Source: Nicotiana tabacum (lineage: Eukaryota; Streptophyta; Magnoliopsida; Solanales; Solanaceae). From it: a DNA stretch of 64,000 nucleotides. The position numbers were made by a program, and so were the translations under genes. The stretch is from positions 51,514,730 through 51,578,729 of the forward strand of contig NC_134103.1 in NCBI RefSeq assembly GCF_000715075.1, read 5' to 3'. This document shows positions 57,046 through 64,000 of this stretch, in pieces. Every line of letters begins with the position of its first letter. Within the stretch, counting starts at the first letter, position 1. The notes under the pieces are model-generated. The model was not told where the DNA came from and did no database searches. It saw nothing but the letters and a program-made list of their open reading frames with translations.

Positions 57046-57754
57046 CGGAGGGTCCATTTTCTGATTTTTAAAACCCGATTCCATTTTTATAAAATAACAT
57101 TAAAGATCATTTTAGAAGGTTCAAACTGATATTTTAGAGAGAGAAAAATGGTCTAGATTGAGAAGAGGAATTCCTAAGCTATTTGTTCATCAATCTTTGC
57201 TCAAGTCCGGAAGAATTCACAAGGATAACTCACAAGACCTCCATCCAAGAGGTAATATTCTACCCATACGCTTCAATTTCGAAAATTGGGTTGGGAATAG
57301 GTAATGGGGAAGAAGGTTTTAAGAATAAGAGGTCTTATTTATGCATGCATGTACTAATAAAGGTGGTAGAAAGGTTGTGGAGTAATTGCGGGTGGCCTAT
57401 TGAAGTGGGGATTGATTGTTGGGTAAAGGAATCCACCATAGGAGGACCATGAAACCTTAATGCACACCTAGTGCTTGATAAAATGCTCAAATGAGCTGAA
57501 ACCTTGAGTATCTTCCTAATTATGGTTCAAATTTGTCATGTTTCTAATAGATTGAAGTTGCTAGGATTTTCGGAGCATTTTAATAATTTAAGGGAGCTCA
57601 AGCGAGGTATGTTGTCTAAACTCCTCTTATAGAATCGATTTCTATGATGTCCTCGTAAGTTGCAATTATGATTGGCTCAATTTCTATTCCTTATGTTCCG
57701 AGTCCTCCCTAATAAGTTTGATTATTCTAAATAAGTGTTGTGTTAAAAGATGAA

Positions 57755-59559
57755 TGTAAGGCCCCGTGAAATTTTTCCAAAAGTATCGGAGAAGGCGTAG
57801 AGGTTAATAATAGTAGAAAGTTTGAACTTTTTGGATTGAACAGTGCGCTGGGGAGTTGAAGGAAAATATTTTGCAGGGTTGGTCATTTCTGCAGCCCATT
57901 ATGCGGCCGCATAATCACTCTGCGGGCTGCAGAATGGCCGCAGTGTGAAGCAGTTGTTTAGGCCATTTTTTATGTCAATTTCACGGCCAGTTATGCGACC
58001 GCACAACCATTTCGCGGGCCTCACTTTTATTGCACAATAAGCCTTGGAGTTTTTACGGAGGGAGGTTTTGCGGTGCGTTATGCGACCGCAAAACAGGACT
58101 GCAAGCCGCATAGTGACCGCAGACCCAGGCAGTTATTTTCTAGTTTTTGGCACCAAATTGTGCGGCCGATATGCGGACCGCAGATCCTGTCCCGGGGCTT
58201 CATTTTTGGGATTTTTATACCCGACCCTATTTCGTTAAAACATATGCCATAGTCCATTTTTGAGCTAAAACCTAATATTTTGAGAGTGAGAGAGTGCCCT
58301 AGAGTGGGAGAGTGATCTTCAATAAATTGTCCTTCAATTTCTTGCTCAAATCTTCAAAGATTAACAAGGAAAACTCACTAGGTCTTCATCCTAAAGGTAA
58401 GATTCTACACCCTAGCCCGTAATTTCAAAATTTACATAAGAATGGGTAATTGGCAAGACAATTCTTGGGTATGGGAGTTATTTATTTTGCATGCATGTGT
58501 TATCAAAGGGTGTAGAAAGATTGTGAGCTAAAAATGGTAAAGAGTGGGTTGTGGGATGATGAAATCCTTCATAAAAGGACCTTGAAACCTTAATGCACAC
58601 CTAGTGTTTGATAAAATGCTCAAATGAACTAGAACCATGATCATTTTCCAAAATTTTGGTTCAATTTGTTATATTTCTAAAATAGATTGAAGTTGCTAAA
58701 AAATTTCGGATCATTTTAGAGTTTAAGGAATCTCAGTTGAGGTATGTTAGCTAAACTCTTCTTTAAGAATTGGAACCCCAATATCCGTGTAAGTTCCAAG
58801 TTATTTATTACAAGTTGGGGTGAGGCGACAAGGCCGCTTGAGTAGAGTTTTGGTATTGTGATTACACCTCTACTCACATCTTGAATTCTATAAATATTAA
58901 TGACAGCTCTTGATAAGCTTGTTTTGGTTAACCGGCTATCTATGCTATTCTATTGTCGCCCTGGTTCATCATGTTCATATTGTATTTCCGAGTTCTTAAA
59001 TTGGTGTTTGATTTTCATACTAGTACTATTCGACATGTACTAATGTCCCTTTTGCTGGGGGCGCTACATCTTTAATGGATGCAGGTGGTTCCACAGCGGA
59101 GGATATTGACTAGTGATAGCGGTGCTCATTCTTCCCAGCTGACTTGGTGAGCCCCATCTCATTCCGGCGTTGTGCATCTTTTGTTTCGTATGTGTTATCG
59201 TGTTTTGAGGTATAGCCGGAGCCTTGTTGCCGGCACTATCATTGTACTCTTTGGTATTTTAGAGGCTCCGTAGACTAAGTGTGGGTTGTGTATGGGTGTT
59301 GGGAATGTTAAACTAGTTGTGTTGTGATTAAATCACTTGTTCCACTTTGAACCATGATGTGTGTTTTGAGACTTATTAATTGAGTAACTAATGGTAATGA
59401 ATTGGTATTGTAGACATGATCACCTTATTGTCTAATTAACGAAAATATGTATTATCCTTATTCATGGATGAGTTTGGGTAGAAGGAAATCTAATAGGCTT
59501 GCTCGGCCGGGTTCACTCGGTTGAGCGTCGGTCGCGCTCCCTGTGTTTGGGGCGTGACA
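57755..59559 (+). mobile_element. Solo TEK-b LTR (1805 bp) with ATGAA target duplication
   Basis: Runs TGTAAGGCCCC to GGGGCGTGACA and is flanked by a perfect 5-base duplication, ATGAA at 57750-57754 and 59560-59564. This is the clean signature of an LTR element reduced to one LTR by recombination. It carries its own CG array (57890-58190), donor-like sites GTAAGA (58397) and GTATGT (58742), and about one unit of the 69-bp repeat. Confidence 0.93.
57890..58190. repeat. CG-palindrome array in solo TEK-b LTR
   Basis: GCGGCCGCA (57903), GCGGGCTGC, GCGACCGCA, GCGACCGCA and GCGGACCGCAGA words in about 300 bases, equivalent to the array at 56740-57045. Confidence 0.7.
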
Positions 59560-61004
59560 ATGAATATACTCAAAATGTGTTCCAAATGTTCCTATCACAT
59601 CATTATTCCCTCCGATGATAAAATCTAGCATGATCAATGTACCAAAGGTGTTGTGATTTAAAATCATGTTTCAATTGCAAGTTGGTATGCCTATTTGTAG
59701 AAGAGAAACTCAATGTGCTTAAGACTCTTTTTTGTTCATATGTGTGCTCAAAGTCTTGATTTGAAATTCTCTTATTGATGATGATTCGTGGTAACGATTG
59801 AAAGTTATAGGAGTGAGTATGAAATATGAAATACAGACGACGTGCCAAGAATGATATTACAATTGTGGCCACTAGTGCCAATGAAATGGAAATACATATG
59901 AAAGATTATGAAATGAGTTGTAAATCCTTTAAATAATAAATGCTTTGGGAGTATCGTTTAGTCACCAAGGAAGGGTAGGTTGAAATGACTAAACCCCGAA
60001 ACTACACGTATCGGTGTAGGAGTGATTGAGGGGTAAATCACCGTGTTTATGTGATGAGATTGTTTCTCCTCATATGGGATGCGATTGATGTGTTGAGATG
60101 TTTCCTCTTAAATGGGATAAGATTATTGCTAGCGATATGTGATGTGATGTCGACCCACACGGCATTGTGTAGAGACGGCTTAGCCGATCGGGCTGAGATC
60201 CGACGCCATGTCACGCACATGGTGGTGTTGTGAGTGGATGTCTCAGGGTGATATGGCCTAGCCGATCGGACTTCGTGATAAAAGCACGGTGGTATATCGG
60301 TACTAAAGATATCCTAACTTAACAATATTGAAACCTACTTGAAATTTACTTTTCTCCTAACTTGACACCTTGATACTATTTGACGCTCTTATTGATTTGA
60401 TGTTTCCTTCTCCTTTTACTGTTACTCGTTCTATTGAGAGGGTATTTAGTTTTACATACTAGTACTATTCCATATGTACTAACCTCCCCTTTACTGGGGG
60501 CGCTGCATCTTTAATGGATGCAGGTGGTTCCATAGTAGGTGGTATTGATCAGTGATAGCAGCACACCCTCTCCTCATCTGACTTGGTGAGCCCCATTTCA
60601 TTTCAGCGGCTTGTATCTCCTGTCCCGTATGTATATTGTTTGAGGTATAGCCAGAGCCTTGTTGCCGGCACCATCATGCTACTCTTTTGTATCTATTAGA
60701 GGCTCCGTAGACATAGCATGGGTGGCACCCTTGTTTTAGGAAGTCAAATTAGAAATGTTGTATTTGTATCATATGTTTCCACTCCTAAACTATGAATGTG
60801 TAATGTAATATTTTGGGAAATCTTGAATGAAGTTCTAACGGTAATGAAATTCGGAGTATTCACGTAACCTTCTCATTGTCTAATTAATGAAATATATCTT
60901 CTCTTTGTTCATGGGCGAGTTTGGGTAGAAGGCCTCGTACACACTTGCTTGGCCGGATTATCTCGGTTGAGCACCAGTCGCGCTCCCCGAGGTCGGGGCG
61001 TGAT

Positions 61005-63208
61005 ACATAAAGGTCGGGACAGGGCCCCGCCATACCAATCAATATATGTCCAAAGCATACTGACCAAATAGGCAACTCCAGAGCAAGTAGAGTGCAGCAA
61101 CACCGGCCATTGAGTTGATAGCCTACTAGGAGGACTGTCAACCTATCTATCGGGACCTGCTGGCATGAAAAACAGCATCCCCAAGCAAAAGGGACATCAG
61201 TACGAATAAAGTACTGAGTATCTAAGGCATGAAAAGTAGTATATAAAAGACATGAAAGAAACATGTTGTAAAGAACTCAACCTGTAAATCTGAATAGTTT
61301 AGTGAATTATGAAATATTTATAATGTCATGCATATGCGTATAAATGTCATACCACGCATAGGTATATGCTTACATAACATCATCAAGCCTTTGAGGGCAT
61401 CCCATCATATCATCTCGGCCTCCGTGGGCGAAAACATCAACGTATACCAGCTGATAAGGTGATGGTGTGTATATAATGTCGTAACCTTTCCCCATACCCC
61501 ATATACATATAATATATGCGTATATAACGCCATCTTGTCATGGGTCAATGTACATGTATAAATGAATGAAATGCATAATGAAGTAAGTCAATAAGATCTC
61601 TTGGAATGTCATAAGATCAATATGCCTTCGATTAATATCATGAAATAAACTTTATCAACTTACATATTTTTTGAGACCCATGAACACATGATATAATAAT
61701 AGGACACATGGGGAATTAAGAACATAGGCACCCCTTGTACTTCTATGAATAGAGTCATTTGTGAAAGTTGCGCGTTTGCTCGTTTTGTTTGTATCATATG
61801 GATCATGTCAAAAGGAAAGAAGGGATAGCCTTAACATAGCTTCGTCGTTTACTTAACCACAAGGCAACGGTCCAGCCCGTTAGTACTTCAATCTACAACA
61901 AACAATAAGGGACCATTGTTAAGCTTACGGAAGCTAGAAGTCAACACAAATGAGTGACTAGCTCGTCTACGAAATTTTGGACTGCACCTTCCCTTATTCT
62001 TTTCACTTTACTCAAATCAAACAACAATAACAACATGTATACATCATTTTCAAACCTTATCTCCATCACAATATATCACAAAACGACAACCATAGCAGTG
62101 TCAAACAACCTGAAGATGTATCGACGAACGACCAGCCCATCATTATGCCATTATGTGGTTTTTCTCCGAACCCTTTCTCCTCCAAAACTCCATAAAACAA
62201 CAGCAAAACATACAACCCAAAAACTACACGAAACCACCCACAAAATAATCCATTACAAGTTGAATAACTCGAACTCACAGTTTTCTATCACCGTCCCGTA
62301 ATTTGTTACAATTATTGAATGAATTTCTTTACTTTTAAAGAAGAAAAAAAATGGATGAAAGAGGGGAGTATACTTACCTTATTTGATGAATATCTTGGCT
62401 CCAACCTTGGTTCTTCAACCCTTAGGTTTTCCTCCAACTAGAACTTAAAAATAAGAGAAAATCATTTAGAATTTTGTGTTGATATTTTTGAGAGAAGTTT
62501 GATGGGGTGTCTCTCTCTCTCTTTTTTGATCTATAATTAGTGTAATATCTAAAGGAAATCAGTACTTAAAAGGGCTCTCTGGCCGACTCAAACTAGCCCC
62601 TTTTTGGACATATTTCGTCCTTTCATTTAAGCAAGTAGGTGACACACCTACTTGTCACTTATGCAGTCTGCGGAGTCTCGCGAAATACAAATGTCTATCT
62701 ACTTCGATATCGTATCGATGAAAGGTTTAATGCGTTAGAAACTAGACTCGTAGATCTTCAATTTGGTAAGTGGATAATCCCGTAGTTCAAAGTATATTGG
62801 GAGAAAAGCTCAGCTACATTTGACCTAATTTTCAGCACATTTATGAATGTAACTTGTGATGACCTTTGCCAACTTTTGTTCCACAACTCGCTTGACTTCA
62901 AACATAACACACGGCTATCATACAACAAAAATAACTCATAACATAAACTCCTTATCATTTTAAGCACCCTAGTCTAACTCTAAAAGTACATGTTATAACA
63001 TTCCCAACTTGCCGACTTTCGACGAAACTTATTTTCTTCAATTCGTTTAGCTTCTAAGCCTTCCAACCCTCTTGGTACTTGAAGCTCATGATCTTAAATA
63101 TTTATACCCTCCAAGGTAACATTATTAAAATTCAAAGATAATCTCATTTCTGAGCTTACATTAATTGACTTACGATATATTTTTACGTACGAAACATGGG
63201 GTGTAACA
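61005..63208 (-). mobile_element. LARD-B 5' LTR, remaining part
   Basis: Resumes at CATAAAGGTCGGGACAGGGC, matching 50219 to 52414 of the 3' LTR, and ends GGGTGTAACA. About 125 bases of LTR between the two pieces are missing, so a small deletion accompanied the insertion. Confidence 0.85.
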
Positions 63209-63345
63209 ACGGACTAGTTCAAACAAAGTTATTTACAAATAAGTGCCCTAATGCAGCTCAAAATCATTAGGTGGTGGATCTGCTCTTTTAACACCCATTG
63301 TCATATGTCTAAACCCCCTTTCGCGAGAAAACGGGGTGCGACTAT
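63209..63345 (+). mobile_element. TAT-C LTR copy 4, resumed end and possible primer site
   Basis: Directly continues the sequence interrupted at 49906. It contains AAGTTATTTACAAATAAGTGCC and then TTAGGTGGTGGATCTGCT, which resembles a GGTGGCGACTC-type start after a Tat LTR. The LTR end is therefore probably near 63270; this is tentative. Confidence 0.4.
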
Positions 63346-64000
63346 TATGGGTAATATTTATCTTCACAAAGTTTTGGAATCCGGGCACGTGGACCCGATT
63401 GTTGACTTTGTTAACTTTTCGAGCGGAGTTGGAAATTATTATAAATTGATTAATTATGAGTGTTGGAGTATATTTTTATTGGTTTGCATAAATGTTTGAC
63501 CAGTTTCGGGTTGATGAGCATCAGTTTCAAGAGTTAGAGAGGCGTTGGAGCCGGTTATGGAACTTCGGAACGAGGTAAGTCTCCTGTCTAACCTTGTGAG
63601 GGGGAAACTACCCCGTAGGTATTAAATTGTTATGTGCTACTTGTTATGGGTGCTACGTACACACGAGGTGATGAGAGTCTGTACATAGCTAAAAGCAAGT
63701 TTATGTCCGGGTAGACTTAGGACTTTATCATGTAATATTTGAATTATTTGAACTCAATTTGCTTGCTTAATTAATTGAATTTCTAATTGAAATTTATTTG
63801 GGAATATATTAGGCCGAGCTTTTTCACCTTGAGCTGTTTGGTGAGACATTTAATAAACGGTAAAAGTCAAGTATACTTTATGCTCCTATACATGTATTGT
63901 AAGCATGTGACTCGTAATTCTATAAGTATTTTCCTTTCCTATGGATCGGGCCGAACACCTCGGCAATATATTGAGATGCATCTATGGTTCGCAGCGGTCG
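63346..64000 (+). other. Unassigned LTR-like noncoding sequence
   Basis: No coding frame of note. A GAACGAG|GTAAGTCTC splice-donor-like site lies near 63574, followed by a GGGGGAAACTACCCC inverted repeat (63600-63614). The style resembles a gypsy LTR, but no terminus or second copy lies in the window. Confidence 0.3.

Larger units (their letters stand above)
56570..61004 (+). mobile_element. TEK-b LTR, split by a solo LTR
   Basis: Starts TGTAAGGCCCC at 56570, runs to 57754, and continues at 59565-61004, ending GGTCGGGGCGTGA (last bases decayed). Together the two parts make about 2.6 kb. The 60450-60720 part matches 31730-31990 of the TEK-b 3' LTR. No internal region or second LTR accompanies it, so it is itself probably a solo LTR or a remnant. 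Confidence 0.8.
49907..63208 (-). mobile_element. LARD-B: LTR element without coding region
   Basis: Minus-strand element: 3' LTR 49907-52414, internal region 52415-56262, primer site 56248-56258, 5' LTR 56263-56452 continued at about 61005-63208 around a nested insertion. Flanks ATCGA (49902-49906) and ACGGA (63209-63213) are a decayed target duplication: the C LTR sequence before the element continues directly after it. Long LTRs with a noncoding interior fit the LARD type of non-autonomous element. Confidence 0.8.

Overview
The window is repeat-derived plant nuclear DNA, most likely from a solanaceous species (Nicotiana-like). I infer this from the mix of long-LTR Ty3/gypsy elements, an RTE-type LINE with a (TTG)n-type tail, and CG-palindrome-rich LTRs I associate with this family; it was not tested by a search. 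I see no host gene, tRNA, rRNA or CRISPR array. Almost every base that can be assigned belongs to a decayed LTR retrotransposon, and every coding region is a pseudogene or a fragment.

Labels used below. TEK-a and TEK-b are two chromovirus (Tekay/Del-like) families with LTRs of 1.8-2.9 kb, an initiator-Met-type primer site and a chromodomain. TAT-C is a Tat/Ogre-like family with a G-patch, an archaeal-type second RNase H and a 3' UTR full of tandem repeats; it has two coding copies, C1 and F. TAT-D is another Tat family with short 0.64 kb LTRs and an antisense accessory gene. LARD-B is an element with 2.5 kb LTRs and no recognisable coding region.

Layout. 1-1655: minus-strand TEK-a start (gag start, PBS, LTR). 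1656-3650: Athila-like pol fragment. 3651-5046: unassigned debris, including a CG-motif fragment and an LTR end. 5047-12639: C1 gag, protease, G-patch, RT, RNase H, integrase and repeat-rich 3' UTR. 12640-17282: C1 3' LTR, an RTE LINE 3' end, and a second C LTR inserted into the LINE. 17283-27796: TAT-D, with sense gag-pol and, downstream on the opposite strand, a four-exon accessory gene. 27797-32281: 5'-truncated TEK-b with chromodomain and 3' LTR. 32282-40968: remnant of a chromovirus 3' end, a TEK-a LTR collapsed to 43 bp, then TEK-a gag-pol and its 2.9 kb 3' LTR. 40969-49906: element F with a 739 bp internal tandem duplication, the best-preserved integrase of the window, and its 3' LTR. 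49907-63208: LARD-B inserted into the F LTR; its 5' LTR is itself split by a TEK-b LTR, which contains a solo TEK-b LTR with a perfect ATGAA target duplication. 63209-64000: the F LTR resumes, then passes into an unassigned LTR-like sequence.

The sequence records two stacks of successive insertions (C1 LTR > LINE > C LTR > TAT-D, and F LTR > LARD-B > TEK-b LTR > TEK-b solo LTR) with deletions at several junctions. The least ordinary signals are the antisense four-exon gene of TAT-D, the exactly 20-bp-spaced paired palindromes in the TEK-a LTR, the change of satellite unit (118 versus 89 bp) between C1 and F, and the splice-donor-like sites carried by LTRs of three families.
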